NCBI RefSeq assembly: GCF_024586455.1
Contig: NC_065921.1
Coordinates: forward strand, 5,208,001-5,272,000
Direction: 5' to 3'
Source of the DNA: Bactrocera neohumeralis
Taxonomy: Eukaryota > Arthropoda > Insecta > Diptera > Tephritidae
DNA length: 64,000 bases
Each line of letters starts with the position of its first letter. Position 1 is the stretch's first letter. This document shows positions 1 to 11,292 of this stretch, piece by piece. Under the pieces are notes generated by a model. It searched no databases. It was not told the origin of the DNA and saw nothing but the letters and a program-made list of their open reading frames with translations. A program made the position numbers and the translations under genes.

Positions 1-62
1 ATTTTATAGGGCCTCCGACGCTTCCTTCTATGTATTAAAAGCTTTCGTTCAGAAACTGAGAG
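1..62. repeat. end of a dispersed tephritid-type repeat
   Basis: The first bases (TATAGGGCCTCCGACGCTTC and following) look like the terminal part of a dispersed repeat that, from memory, is common in Bactrocera-like genomes. Other parts of what I take to be the same repeat lie at 22455-22514, 23392-23545 and 43640-43913. The copy is cut by the window edge. Family assignment is from memory, not from a search. Confidence 0.45.
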
Positions 63-1291
63 TTTATAAAAAGCCTAAATAAAAATATTGCAGTTATTTG
101 TGAACATAACACTTTAAACTCGAGTTTGTGATCCACCCTTAACTTACTATGTATATGTATGTGAACAATAAAGGATTTAGTAATAATAAAAGCATATTTT
201 AGTGAAACTTTTTTTTGTTACATGATATATTGGATTTGAGAAAATTTTTCAAATTTCTTAATATTCGAATTTTAATCTATTTTCATTAATTTATGACAGC
301 ATTTTGACATTTTATTCATTCATAACAAGTTTTTGACAGACTTTAATTATACAAGTTCACATTTTTAAACTTTAACCTGCTGTTACGTACACTTATATGT
401 ATTATCGAAATTAAAATTAAAAAATATATGTATATTTTAAACGACAATCCCAAACCGTCATTTTCCTCAATCCCAAAAACGTTATTGAATGTAAAGGCGG
501 TTGATACTCATATTGCCTTTCCAAGTTGTATCCAAATGTTTGCACGAAGTACTTTAACTCTTATCGTTGACCTCTGCTTTTGATGGCACTGCAACAAGGT
601 GACAACTCCGACACAAAACAATTTTTCGAAGATTCCAATACTGTAACTAATTATGGTTGTAAACAGCAAAAAAGCGTGTGTTCAATTATGTCGCGCTCTC
701 TCTTTTTAGACCTTCAAATTTGTTTGATTTTCTATGCAAAAACTTTCCTTTGATATTAAAACAAACTTAATAATCGCCTTCACCCTGCTTGAGTTTAGAA
801 AATAACCACGTTTGTTTTTGTTTTCACGAATTGTCTATATATTTCAAACATCTTGTAAACATTAGGCTATAAAATGATTTTGTTTTTCTTTGCGAATTGA
901 TGTGAAAAAAGACAACATCTAGCACATAAATACATTGATAATAATCATTATAATCATAATAATCATAACAGCAAAATACATTTCGTAATCATAATAATAA
1001 TTATACAATAGTTACAATGAAATTAGCTACAACAGTAAACGCAGAGTCATCATAATTCTCTTAAAAAAACATCGGTTTTGCATTAAACGAAAACAGCAAC
1101 GCTTATGTGTAGGTATGTAATTGCAATCGGGTATGTAACTGTTAAAAGCCGAAAAGCCAAAATACAAATTACAAAAATGCAACAGAAAGCAAGTGCAGTG
1201 ATGCTCAAACCAATCCAGTGCAGCCTGTTCTTGAAAGCGTGCTGCTTCCTATATTCCAGCCGCTTTGCATTTCCTCAAATCCTGCATACAG
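63..1291 (-). other. MESK2: probable 3' UTR and 3' flank of MESK2
   Basis: This stretch follows the last MESK2 stop codons on the minus strand. It has no convincing coding potential. Between about 500 and 1290 its base composition is more balanced than the AT-rich intron on the other side of the exon, as expected for a UTR. TTTATT on the plus strand near 311 reads AATAAA on the minus strand and is a possible polyadenylation signal; the true 3' end cannot be fixed from sequence and may lie outside the window. Confidence 0.4.
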
Positions 1292-1459
1292 TTACTCGGA
1301 TACTGTTATTTTTGGCATTTTGGTTTTACGAATTTCGACCGAAGTATGCGAATTTTGTTGTTGTTGATGATTCTTTGTAGTCGTATTGGTGGGGTTGTAT
1401 GAAGGCGGTGGTTGTGATTGGTACATGATATTGGTGATGCGTTTGCGGTGCCGCTGGGC
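1292..1459 (-). other. MESK2: in-frame open extension after the MESK2 stop (possible readthrough or alternative splice)
   Basis: Directly after the TAA at 1462-1460 the same frame is open for 55 codons and ends with TAA at 1294-1292. The extension is polar and contains QSQPPPSYNP, in which PPSY fits the PPxY ligand of WW domains, then a short glutamine run and a basic C-terminus. A possible acceptor inside the preceding sequence (AATAAG, exon from 1458) would join the previous exon in this same frame (G plus CC) and skip the stop. Chance openness cannot be excluded because the other two minus frames are also fairly open here. Confidence 0.3.
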
Positions 1460-1545
1460 TTATTGCACACTAAGCTGAATTTGGTTCGAACTGCTCTGAC
1501 TGGCTGTGGAGAATTTGCGTGCCAACTTTTGTAGTTTACCAACAG
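1460..1545 (-). CDS. MESK2: MESK2 exon 7: C-terminal tail and stop
   Basis: This is the best candidate for the last coding exon. The acceptor is TTTTAAAG at 1546, and the exon supplies CT to complete the codon left open by the G at the end of exon 6 (G+CT = Ala). The tail is A followed by VGKLQKLARKFSTASQSSSN and QIQLSVQ, then TAA. Basic residues followed by a Ser/Thr-rich stretch are typical of the NDRG C-terminal tail, which in vertebrate NDRGs carries phosphorylation sites. The intron from exon 6 would be about 9 kb. A second AG in the exon (CTCCACAG) would also keep the phase and give a shorter tail. The choice rests on phase and tail character, not on homology I could check. Confidence 0.65.
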
Positions 1546-2399
1546 CTTTAAAATGGTTTTGTGTGTTTTTCCAAAAAAGAAACAAAAATACGAGAAAATA
1601 AATCATATGAAAGAATATGAAATAAAAGTATAATAGCAATACAAAAATAAAAGCAAAACTTAAATGCTTAAAAGCGGCAAGCAACACACAACTTATTTAC
1701 TCAAGTCTAATGGTGCAGATATTTTTTAAAAGATATACTTAGTTAAGCAACTAACTAGATGTAAATAATATAATATAATATAAGGTAGATGAATACAGAA
1801 AAACACGCACCAAAATATATACGGAATTAAATTGAAAAACGAACCCTTATTAACAATAATTTACACTAAAAAAAATTTCATAACTTTCAACAAAAATTTA
1901 TTAAAAAAATTAAATTTTCCGGTTATCGACGGTCAGCCAAAAGATATACTTTATATAATTAACTTGCATGCTTAAGGAAACTCAATAAAGGTTTAAGTTA
2001 TTGCATAAAATTTATTAAAATCTAAGAAGACATTTGTATAATTTAAAAAGCAACATAGAGTTCGGCTCTATTAGATATATGGGAGACTGTTCCAAAGACA
2101 ACATAAAACTTAAACATTTGTATTAGAAAATTTTATGAAAATCTCTAAAAGATCTAAAAATATGTTTGCAAGCATTATGTGGCCATGTTTTAGATTTCTA
2201 TTGATTTTATCAACGAATGACGTTTTAGATTTTCTGACAATGGATTGTGTTTTCACGAATGATTAACACCAGGAGTAATTCCAAAATTTAACAACGAAAC
2301 TACATGATAAAAATCTTATTTTTCTAAAAAACCCTTTCCATTTCTGAGTACTTAAAAGAAATATGCTGTTTAAAATGCTGGGAAATTTTCATTTTTTTG

Positions 2400-2719
2400 T
2401 AAAAATGTTTGTTAAAAATCCAATTTTCAGTTTGTCCAAGTTCTAAGTTAAGGTTTGAACTAAAACGCGTATTTTTTCACTTAAGATGATCCTGTTAGGA
2501 GTTATCCTGCCAATGCGAGCGCGTCTTTTTTCCGAGGGTTCACCGAAAATAGCATCGCAATGACCGAGTTTAAAATATCTTTTTCCAAAAATTTCACAAT
2601 TTCTTTATTAATAATGTATGTTTATAATAAAAAAAATTAATAAAATATTTAATGTTTTATATGAAAAAAAAATTATTGAAAAAAGGCTGTTTTCAAACCG
2701 AAGAAATCCATGTAACCCC
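2400..2719 (+). repeat. TTAA-family element, right part
   Basis: This segment is closely similar to 46980-47299 and 60735-61053. Shared landmarks are a GATGATCCTGT block, TTCCGAGG, a run near AATAAAATATTTAA, and the right end CATGTAACCCC followed by TTAA (2720-2723). The left end is not clear. It is non-coding. Confidence 0.6.
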
Positions 2720-5017
2720 TTAAAAATGGCCGAAACGATATTTGAAATTCAGATCATTCCTATTGGAAAACGCTATATATCTCGTATACTAGTTTTTATC
2801 ATCGTTTTCGAACCACAAATATAAGATAAATATATGTGGATTGCACCGCCACCTTAGGTCTATTGTGTCTTCGCAAATATTTGTCCGTCCTTTAAGTATT
2901 ATGTATAATATCAGGACGAAGTGCTGTTTTTAATACGTTTTCTGTTTCTACCTAGATGAAATATCGAAATACATATGCTTTCGAACTTATATATTTAAAA
3001 CAATTTTTTTTTTTGGTTTTCAGATATAGTAAAACTTGGGAAGATATTAGCGAAAAAGCAAATTTTCAGCAATTATCGACCAGTTTTTTGTAAGTGTGTG
3101 TCAAAAGACTACTCAGATCGAAAAATTTTTCCCTCAACATGTTTCATATTACACGAATGAAACTCATTCAATTTCCACAACAGCCGATACTAATTTTCCG
3201 AAATTGGACCGGATTTTATTGACCTACGTTCCTATTGTTTCGATGATTTAAATCGTGTTTACTTCGCTTACAGAAGAAAAATAATAAAATAAGTCAAATA
3301 TGCGAGCATAACAAGCGATAAAAACATACTTTTTTGGAAGAATTCGTGCATTTCGTAAAATACATACTTATTATGACAACCGGTGTAGCTGTGCAGGGTT
3401 TCAAGAATCAAACTATATTACAAAAAATATTTATGTTTACAATGTGGTTATCTACAGTTATAATATTGCATACGAGTACACACTTATTAAAAAGAATTCA
3501 CAAATATAGACCTAGAAGAGTGATTTTGTAATAAAAGCCACTTGCTATTTGTAGTATTGTCTTCCTCATTAGTGAATGCTTATTTATTTCTCATAATACG
3601 TACATATATACATATGTATGAATATTCATAACATTTATGTAAGACATAAAACAATTATATTGTGTGGTTATATAATGCCTACTAACACGAAAATTTCATT
3701 TAATAAATTTTTGTTTTTATTTTTATTATTTTTTATATTTTGTATTAAATATTTAGAAGAAGTGGGTTACATTTACGATGACAGTGCGATATGCATTGAG
3801 GAAACTACAAGTATGCTAAGCTAGTGAAACGGATTGCCGCCGTTATTTATGAGCCCACGCTAACGGTAATGTGTTTGCAAGAGGTTCAACGCACGATTTT
3901 TTTTATTTATTGTGATTTTTAATTATTTGCATAGCTTTTTGTTATTGATTTTTATAAACAAGTTTTTGTGTAAATTTTGTCTCGTCGTTTTGGGCTCTAA
4001 AATAACCGCGTCACAATCGCTTCAACTACACCAAACGTTTAATACAAATGCGGATTCGAGAGTTCGACGTTCAGAGTGATGTTTGACTGCAATTTTTTGG
4101 TTTTTTGTTGGCAGCGTTACAGTGTGTCCCTGCAGCCACGCCTGCTTCCGTAGACAAGGCGTGCGCTCGTCACAAACACATATGCACATATTAATACTAG
4201 ATTACAACAAGCAGTGATACTAAAGTTAAAATTTCTGTTTCTGACAAAAAGTTTTCAAATCTAACGCTTTATTGCGATTTCTCTGCTGTTGAGCGGGGGG
4301 TAAAGCGAAGCAACAAAAATGCGTTGGTATTTGCGGGATTTTGCGGTTTCATTTTTGGAAATTATTTGTTAACGAGTTTTTGTTGTTATATAGGGTATTA
4401 GTTTTGCGACAAAAAGCAAAGTTACATCAAAATATACATACATACCACAAAATGTATATAAAGTTGTTTTAAGTATATGTTTTTGTTTTTTTGTATTTGC
4501 AATTTAGACATTTGTTTGAGCAAATCGCGCGTTTTAAAAACACACACCACACGTTTTTTTTTTTTTTTGAAAGTAAAAAGTACAAAATTGTATTAAAAAA
4601 TATTTTTTATGAGAGAAATCACACATACAGTTATTTATAATTTGATTGAGAATTTAAAATTTGCACCCAAAACATTCAAAAAAGGCGCATATTTGCATGT
4701 GTGTGAGTTGGGAATGTCACATGTTGATGGCGTTTTGTTGGAATGCGAATTTATTTCAACGCAGTTTGATGTTTTGTGCGGTTTGAGGCGTGAATTTGTT
4801 TGTTTTTGGATGATTTGGTGTGTGGGTTTTCGTTAAGTTTTGTATTATAAACATTTGAAAAGGAGATATAAAAGAGAGAAAAAAGAAAAGAAAACATTTG
4901 TATGTCCAAATTAAATTTCAATTTCTTCACAGCGTTGGTATTTTGTATTAATCAATGTGAGAGAGCAGTGTGGTGAGAAACCTTTGCTTGTAGTTTATTC
5001 GGAAAAAATAAAACACA

Positions 5018-5109
5018 TTACAGGCTTTTGTTCAGCAATGTGGGGCGCAATGAGGTGAGGCGAATTATAGAATGGTGATTACGAAGATGACTGGTAAACT
5101 TTTGAAGAG
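5018..5109 (-). other. MESK2: candidate alternative 3' terminal exon
   Basis: On the minus strand GTGCTGCAG forms a good acceptor at 5110. The exon would complete the exon 6 codon (G+CT = Ala) and read LQKFTSHLRNHHSIIRLTSL plus ten residues to a TAA at 5020-5018. The sequence changes from very AT-rich upstream to mixed downstream down to about 3900, where TTTATT (minus AATAAA) occurs, as in a 3' UTR. A 30-codon opening can arise by chance, so this is only a candidate for an alternative C-terminus. Confidence 0.2.
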
Positions 5110-5887
5110 CTGCAGCACAAATTTAAAATTTTGAGTTTTTTAATTTTTAATTTTTTAATTTTAAAATTGTTAGCAGATGAAATAATGCTGTATAAGTTAA
5201 GCTAGTTATAATTTAAAATTAATTAATTATTAATTAAAATTCGAAAATTTTAAAAATGTGAAAAAAATTATTTTAAAATAACATATATTCCCAACAATAA
5301 AAATAGTTCTCATTAAAATGGTTAATTTTTTAATGAAACGTCACTGTTAATACTCTCAGAGATTTTCAATTTTACTTAAAGCCTTATTCCAATGAGAATT
5401 AAAATAAAACTTGCAGTGCAACATCATTAGAAAACTTATTTAAATTAATAATTGATTTAAAAGTAAGTAGAATAATAAATGTTTGACATAAAATAGACAA
5501 AAAATTTATGTTTTTTTAATTTTTATATTGCAATAAAGGAATTCGACTATATTTGAAGTAAGACACCGGTGAAGCTAGAAAAAATCGCCGACTAAGAACA
5601 GCAAGTTCCAATATTCGCCCTACAAGTTAACTCGTCGTTTAATATACGGCTGTAATCCCGACAAGGTCACCCTTTCGATTTGCTACAAAATTTATTCAGA
5701 GGTTTCTCATGTGTTGAAACAACAATTTCTCATGTGCTTTTGTTGTTATTGTTATAGCAAACAACATATTTCATAAATGTATATCAAATATATGTTCTCT
5801 GGTTTTAGTATTAAGAAATTAGTTTTCGACTTTCTTAGCTTCCGTCAAAAAATTGTTAATTGTGAAGAAAATCGGAGCGTTAACTTA

Positions 5888-6476
5888 GGGGTTATATATA
5901 GTTAGGATTTTCAAAAAATCGATTTTTTCGATTTTATTTTCTTTATTTACATATATTTAAGTACAGACACAGAAAACTGCATATCATTCCGGTGAATATT
6001 TTCGAAGTTGCACGCAAATTTGAAAAGTTGTTTCAGAATGCTTGGAAGTGCATTCCAAACCTTAAAGGCGTTTTCTCAAAATGGTATTTTCATAGTCAGT
6101 GACCAACATTAATCGAAAACGACTACGCCGATTAGTCTCAAATTTGAACACGAGCTTCCTAATTATATTTTTTAGAAATTAACGCAGATTTTTTCTCACC
6201 GACAAACATTTTTTAGATTTAATATTACTTTAACGACATCTGTTTGGCTGTTTTAATTTCAAAGGATCTAGTTCAGAGATAGTTCTTTTTTAAGAGGAGC
6301 TCCCAGAGTTCAGCTGTAGTTCCGTTCCAACTAAATATTTTAATACTAAGTCTTAAAATATAGTTAAGAATATCAGCACACATATTGCTATTTCTTGGAT
6401 CAATAAATTTAAAAGTTTTCTCAGAAAAAAATCTGGAAATTTCGCTTTTTTCGACCTTCTGACTGTATATAACCCC
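5888..6476. mobile_element. 589-bp TTAA-flanked non-autonomous element
   Basis: The left end GGGGTTATATATAGT and the right end ACTGTATATAACCCC are inverted repeats of about 15 bases with one mismatch. TTAA follows the right end (6477-6480) and TTA precedes the left end. The interior is AT-rich with a run like AAAATCGATTTTTTCGATTTT and has no ORF. It belongs to the same terminal-sequence group as 8987-9944 and, more loosely, 46595-47299. Confidence 0.7.
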
Positions 6477-7728
6477 TTAATATATATATACATATGTATA
6501 TACTTCCGATTAAATCACCCCTCAAATTTACTTCAAAATTTAGCTAGAGGTTTTTCGTGTTATAAAAATTTCTCATATGTTTTTGTTCTTATTTCTTTAG
6601 AGTTAAAAAAAACGTAAAAGGAAAAAAATTACTTCCCGACATTTTTGCTTCCATCAAAATATTGCTAAATCATTAAAAAAGTCGGAGAGTTAACTTAAAA
6701 AGCAGCATAGTCCAATATGCTTGTTTTCAATTAACATTATGCCAATTCAACACCTCCAAAAAACTTCGTTTTAAGCTCCTATCTTTAACCTTGCTAAAAT
6801 TCCACCGCAATTTGTGTTCACCCAGCGCTTTTGGTGTATGATGGTCTGTCTGACTAATAAGCTAAACAAAAGTGAGTCAAATAATTTCATGTATGCTTTT
6901 TTCTCATTTTGTTTTCAAACAACATTTTATTTTATTTCTGAATAAATCCAATTAAATTCACATCTTTCCAATATTATCGTCAAAAGTAATAATTTTAACA
7001 AATTTTTAATTACTATATTTTTCAGTACAAATAAAGTATGTACGCTTGCTTGTATGGACATTTTCAAATTCATAGCCAATTTCAAACTTTTTTTTTGTTT
7101 TTGCTTACATACATACCTACATAAGTTTAGTATAATAATTTGTATATATGTATGACGAATGCAATTTGGTACGATTATGCATACAAACTATTTGATTTTA
7201 ATAAATGCCGTTATGTATGAGTAAATGTTGTAGTAAGTAGCGTTAGATAGCTGCTGTGTATGCATGAATCCGTTATAATTACGTTTGTATGTATTAATTT
7301 GATGTCAATGAATGTTATATGTATTTTTGGTAGAATTCGGCGTAGCTTTGTGTTCGAATATATCATCTGAATAAGTACTTTTGTATATACATAATTATGT
7401 GTTTAATTAAGGCTTATAAGTATGGTATATGAAGTTCGTTTATGTTTCTTTAATGCTTTTATGCCATTTTAAATAAAAGTCAGTTCGCATTTAACTTTTT
7501 TTGTCTTTTCAAAGTATGTATTTCCAGCAAACAACAATTATTATGCAATACACTTTGCAAGTATGCTAAAATTTTACTATTTTTATACACTGTTTAACTT
7601 TAAGCTTAAGTCGTATGAATTCGAACTGCTGTTGCTTGGCGAAAACAACGACGATTCTGTTATATTTGCTAATCGGCTTGCCGTCTCGCATTTCGTTAAT
7701 AATTTTACTAAAGCTTTAAAGCCAAATA

Positions 7729-8538
7729 TCGGGTGATTTTTTAAGAGCTTGATAACTTTTTAAAAAAAAAAAAACGCATAAAATTTGCAAAATCTCATCG
7801 GTTCTTTATTTGAAACGTTAGATTGGTTCATGACATTTACTTTTTGAAGATATTTTCATTTAAATGTTGACCGCGGCTGCGTCTTAGGTGGTCCATTCGG
7901 AAAGTCCATTTTGGGCAACTTTTTCGAGCATTTCGGCCGGAATAGCCCGAATTTCTTCGGAAATGTTGTCTTCCAAAGCTGGAATAGTTGCTGGCTTATT
8001 TCTGTAGACTTCAGACTTGACGTAGCCCCACAAAAAATATCTAAAGGCGTTAAATCGCATGATTTGGTGGCTTACGGGTTTTCTTAAGATGAATTGTTCT
8101 CCGAAGTTTTCCCTCAAAATGGCCATAGAATCGCGAGCTGTGTGGCATGTAGCGCCATCTTGTTTAGAATTTTTGGCAACAAAAAGTTTGTTAGCATCGA
8201 ACGAAGCGATCGCTTCACCGTAACGTTGCGTCCAACAGCATCTTTGAAAAAATACGGTCCAATGATTCCACCAGCGTACAAACCACGACGAAACAGTGCA
8301 TTTTTCGGGATGCATTTGGCCAATCATGCGATTTAACGCATATTTTTTGTGGGGCTACGTCAAGTCTAAAGTAAGCCAGCAACTATTCCAGCTTTGGAAG
8401 ACAACATTTCCGAAGAAATTCGGGCTATTCCGGCCGAAATGCTCGAAAAAGCGTTTCAAATAAAGAACCGATGAGATTTTGCAAATTTTATGCGTTTTTT
8501 TTTTTTTAAAGTTATCAAGCTCTTAAAAAATCACCCGA
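7729..8538. mobile_element. fold-back mariner (rosa-like) with two outward 3' halves
   Basis: The termini TCGGGTGATTTTTTAAGAGC and its complement are flanked by TA at 7727-7728 and 8539-8540. On the minus strand, about 8310 to 7880 encodes the C-terminal part of a transposase with GATCHTARDSM, RENFGEQF and YFLWGYVKS, typical of DD41D mariner relatives. The right arm (about 8330-8538) repeats the same 3' end on the plus strand (GGGGCTACGTCAAGTCTAAA, then the region of ISEEIRAIPAEMLEK) with an internal deletion of about 130 bases. The element is therefore two 3' ends joined tail-out, with no N-terminal half, and cannot make active transposase. Confidence 0.8.
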
Positions 8539-8986
8539 TATAACTTTTCCAGGTTACCATATGATTAAAGCGAAATGCGGTTTTAATTGTTTAATATTTA
8601 ATTTCGAGCTCGCTTAAGTTCATTAGTTTATTCAAAATCCAAATTATTTGCATATTCCTGCTACTAAATATTACTTAGAAATGCATGAAAAACGTTAAAC
8701 AGGAGGGAATAAAGTAAAATTATGAACAAAGGAAGAAGGCTCATCTACTAAAAAAGTTTCTAAAATCATTCGATTTAATGCTGTTCTTATTTTAAGCAGT
8801 TCGAAATCCACAGCTAACTCAAAGTGCTCTGCACAATATTGAAAAAACTCAAGGAGCATCTATGGCTCATTTATATCGGACGTGAATAACTCACATGTGA
8901 ACAAATTGAACGTTTCACAAATAGAAAGAGCAGACAGCATATTTTAATACGGTATTGAAAAGCTTTCTGTTTAGGCCACGATTTAA

Positions 8987-9944
8987 GGGTTATATCCACT
9001 TGAATTTCGAAAAATCGATTTTTAGTTTGCTTATACATACATATGTACATATCGTCACCTAAAATGCATAACAACGTATCAACAAAAAAAAATTCTAAAT
9101 AGTTGTCAGATTTAATAACCAATATGTAACCATTTTATAATGAAAACTTTAACTTTCCGATATAATAACCAATTTATAACCATTTTATAACCGACACTCA
9201 AATTTTGATTCAATGTAAGTGGTTTCTATTACATCGTTTTTCTCTCACCTGTAAACTTTTGAAAAGAGATCTTACTTTATATTGCATTCTAGGCGACGAT
9301 ATATCGAATATAGGTAGATTTGAGAATATTATTCGAAAAGTTTAAGTTAATTCGAAAAATAGTTGCCGAGATATGAGCGTATTTATACAATTTTTTACTT
9401 AGTGTAATCGGCCCACAAAAATTTTAAAAATTTTAAACGCTGTGTCGATGAAAAAAATTTCGACTTGCCCGACTAATAGTAAATTTTCAGACTACCTTTT
9501 CGGATATATCTATTTGTCAGGTAATTTTCGAAAAAAATAATAGTTTTTATAGTAATTTCTATTTTTGAGCATCTGAAGTGAAAATTTTTTAACAAATAAT
9601 TATTTATTTTGGGAAGCCGAAATTTGGGCGAATATGTAAACTTTTACTACTTCTTCGATCAATAGACCTGTATTCAGCTAAAGTAATGATATTTTAATTT
9701 TATATTAGAGCTGCGATATTTTTAAGCAGAAAAATCGTTCTCAATGTCAGACAACTGTTCTACTAAAGATCGACTAGGGAATCAAGGGTATCCAAAACTT
9801 TCAAAATGAATTCCTGAAAATTAATATCAGTGAATGGTCATCATTTTTATTTATTTATAATAAAAATAAATAATAAAATAAAATCACTTCCAAAAAAAAT
9901 TTACAATAAAACGTGTTTTTCTGACTTGCAAGTGGATATAACCC
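8987..9944. mobile_element. 958-bp TTAA-flanked non-autonomous element
   Basis: Perfect 16-base terminal inverted repeats (GGGTTATATCCACTTG) are flanked by TTAA at 8983-8986 and, one base beyond the right end, at 9946-9949. There is no ORF of note. The interior shares the AAAATCGATTTTT motif with 5888-6476, and the stretch near 9365-9415 recurs inverted at about 56060-56110. Confidence 0.75.
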
Positions 9945-10572
9945 TTTAAGTAAGCTCACCCTTCTTAGTACACGTGAGAATAATGAAAAATTTGCATGCT
10001 TTGAAATTGAGATGTAACCAACAGTTCGGTAAATTTTACGAATTTCGTTTTATAAGCAGATTGCATTTTATTTTCCATGTCATGATCAAAACTTCTAAGG
10101 TCCGAACACTAAAAATATTTTGATTTATGCAACAGTGTGTATGTAAAATATGTTGTTCAATTCAAACGAACTAATTAAGCTTAATATTTCTTCGCTTGAA
10201 AACGATTTTCAATAATAAATGCGATTTCCAATAATTTCTAATAATAAATAACGAGTGTTTCCTAATATTAATATTAATGTATTTCTGACCAAAAGTTTAT
10301 GCGCGTTTAATTTTTGCATATACTGTATAACGCTAGTGTGTAAGCACTTTTGCTTTCGCATATGATTTACTGTTTCAAAGAATGCGCCTGATGAATTGCT
10401 TGTAATTTTTACACGATGTCTTACAAATTTCGAAAATATGTCAGCTACGAATGGCAATGGGAACTATGTGGTTTATTGTATAAGTAATTGGTGGTTGTTG
10501 TGGTTTGTGGTGGAGGTGATGGTAATATCTTTGTAATGCTAGAGTTAAGTTCCGCAGTGCTTTAACACTTAC

Positions 10573-10657
10573 CGTAGCCCTCGCCCTGCAGGAAAAGCCT
10601 GAAGGCCTCGGCCAATTTCGCCGGCTGTTCCTCCATCACCATGGCGCAATCGGAGAT
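10573..10657 (-). CDS. MESK2: MESK2 exon 6: end of the NDRG domain
   Basis: The exon reads ISDCAMVMEEQPAKLAEAFR then LFLQGEGY and one base of the next codon. The acceptor is TTTGCAG and the donor is G|GTAAGT. The motif ending LFLQGEGY corresponds to the last helix of the NDRG alpha/beta-hydrolase domain (vertebrate NDRGs have a similar F-x-QGxGY). It is in phase 0 with exon 5 and leaves phase 1 for the tail exon. The intron before it is only 69 bases (10658-10727-ish). Confidence 0.93.
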
Positions 10658-10727
10658 CTGCAAAGCACAGAGAAATCCAACATTTACATAGACATATAAA
10701 CAATAGTTGAAAAGTCATTTGGCAAAC

Positions 10728-11292
10728 CTTCATCCAAGATGAGTTTGTTGGATCCAAGCGCCCATTGAAGGTAACAGTATCGTCGACATGTGGCGACAAG
10801 GCGCCAGTAATATTAATAACCGGCATTTTCAGTGTGCACGACGATGGCTGTGTACCGGGAGTGCCAGGTGGTGTACGTGTAATATTCAAATCGTTGCGAT
10901 GTATGTACGAATTGATGAACATGGCCAAGTTAGTGGGATTGACGCCACGTTCAAAGTGTTGCTTAAACATTTGCACCATATCGTAGTTGCGCTCCTCTGG
11001 ATTGCGGCCCAAATGGTGCCACATCAAATAATCGATGACGCTCTGAGTCATACCTTTGGTACGCAAGAAGCGTGTATTGAAACTCTGGTAGCCCCATTCG
11101 ATCCAGCCGGACTGTGTCGAAACGCAATTGATGAGCACCAAGGCGCCGACCTTATCCGGATGGTTGTGGGCGAAGCGTGCCAGTATATTGGCGCCAGCGC
11201 CAACTCCGAAGCCGATCACTGATTTGAGACCAAAATGCGACATCACGAAAACCAGCTGAGCGGCCAATTCATCCATGGTTGGATAGACATAA
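10728..11292 (-). CDS. MESK2: MESK2 exon 5: core of the NDRG alpha/beta-hydrolase domain
   Basis: The largest exon (565 bases) encodes about residues 212-400. It starts at CCCGCAG| with T completing the Asp codon of exon 4 and ends at ATGAAG|GTTTG. Recognisable NDRG features in order are YVYPTMDELAAQL, the elbow GFGVGAGANILARFA (about residues 239-251), VLINCVSTQSGWIEWGYQSF, a long helical insert with HHLGRNPEER, and GRLDPTNSSWMK. The canonical hydrolase nucleophile serine of G-x-S-x-G is replaced (G-V-G-A-G), as in other NDRG proteins, which are regarded as non-enzymatic. Codons are intact throughout and show strong third-position bias, unlike the surrounding intron. Confidence 0.97.

Larger units (their letters stand above)
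1546..10572 (-). other. MESK2: MESK2 intron 6 with repeats
   Basis: About 9 kb of AT-rich DNA between exon 6 and the proposed last exon. It holds one right-hand TTAA-family fragment (about 2400-2719), a 589-bp TTAA element (5888-6476), a fold-back mariner (7729-8538) and a 958-bp TTAA element (8987-9944). The part from about 3900 to 5109 is less AT-rich than its flanks and may hold an alternative 3' exon. Short ORFs at 2618, 3334, 3618, 4609 and 10209 have no recognisable content. Confidence 0.5.

Noticed and set aside
1306..1542. 78-codon minus-strand ORF overlapping the MESK2 last exon
   Set aside because: It is in a different frame from the phase-compatible tail; its residues show no family features. 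Only the in-frame extension is kept as a candidate.
3334..3824. Two short plus-strand ORFs with possible membrane-like segments
   Set aside because: Hydrophobicity comes from AT-rich codons; no start context, no homologous features, and they lie in the MESK2 intron on the opposite strand.
10788..11222. 144-codon and 73-codon plus-strand ORFs
   Set aside because: They are antisense to MESK2 exon 5, whose codon bias keeps the opposite strand open.
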